DNA of 13,853 nt from an uncultured Gammaproteobacteria bacterium (GTDB taxonomy: Bacteria > Pseudomonadota > Gammaproteobacteria > Arenicellales > Poriferihabitantaceae): NCBI GenBank assembly GCA_938021685.1, contig CALIFM010000266.1:1-13853 (forward strand). Direction: 5' to 3'. The notes under the pieces are model-generated. The model did not search any database. It was given only the letters and a program-made list of their open reading frames with translations, and was not told the origin of the DNA. Shown in pieces: positions 13,740-13,853 of the stretch (position 1 is the stretch's first letter; each line of letters begins with the position of its first letter). The translations under genes and the position numbers were made by a program.

Positions 13740-13853
13740 GCACGCTAGAACCTACTGTGTCTTTGTTGGGCATCTATAATGTAGTGGGCGAAGGCCTGAT
13801 TGTGGAAATCTCAGAAGATAACGAAGTGGCATTATACGATCGCCAAGGCTTAC
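13736..13853 (+). CDS. Unidentified gene, 5' part only
   Basis: A frame opens at ATG 13736, overlapping the ilvA stop (ATGA), and stays open to the window edge: 39 codons beginning MSTLEPTVSLLGIYNVVGEG and continuing with an acidic stretch. The stop-start overlap indicates translational coupling to ilvA. There is no signal peptide or membrane segment in the visible part. I do not recognise the family from this fragment; it could also be a chance open frame, though the coupling and even codon use argue for a real gene. Confidence 0.55.
   Translation, partial: MSTLEPTVSLLGIYNVVGEGLIVEISEDNEVALYDRQGL

Overview
The window looks like housekeeping chromosome from a gammaproteobacterium-like organism of moderate GC. 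The sigma-32 protein (RpoH) is close to the enterobacterial one, and RNase PH, RdgB, SelD, PurE and IlvA are all proteobacterial in character. An isolated AAA+ gene of the CbbQ/NorQ family, more CbbQ-like, hints at a chemoautotroph that uses a Rubisco activase. That lifestyle is inference from one gene. There are no insertion sequences, phage genes, CRISPR arrays, tRNAs or rRNAs.

Layout. From 68 to 5749 six genes run on the + strand: rph, rdgB, gpmI, a DUF2237 gene, selD and mnmH (selU). They cover tRNA 3' trimming, nucleotide-pool sanitation, glycolysis/gluconeogenesis, an unknown cysteine-rich protein, and the selenophosphate to 2-selenouridine tRNA pathway. Next comes rpoH (5887-6756), with a perfect CIRCE operator (5824-5850) lying over its likely promoter and a strong bidirectional terminator (6778-6805) behind it. 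The CbbQ-like gene is the only minus-strand gene (7638 down to 6832) and converges on rpoH. A 280-base divergent intergenic region holds candidate regulatory repeats and a structured leader. It is followed by the tight + strand cluster purK-purE-cobO-cobU (7919-10737), which joins the AIR carboxylation steps of purine synthesis to two late cobalamin steps. Last are a class V aminotransferase-like gene (10847-12088), ilvA (12213-13739) and the start of an unidentified gene that overlaps the ilvA stop and runs off the window.

No wholly new multi-gene system is visible. The most notable points are: (1) HrcA/CIRCE apparently controlling rpoH itself; (2) a gpmI of the long plant/trypanosomatid type; (3) a duplicated translation-initiation region between purK and purE that creates a 9-codon mini-ORF coupled at both ends by ATGA overlaps; (4) alternative hairpins filling the purK leader; (5) a cysteine-desulfurase-like protein without the catalytic cysteine; and (6) an orphan cbbQ. 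No intergenic stretch exceeds 300 bases.
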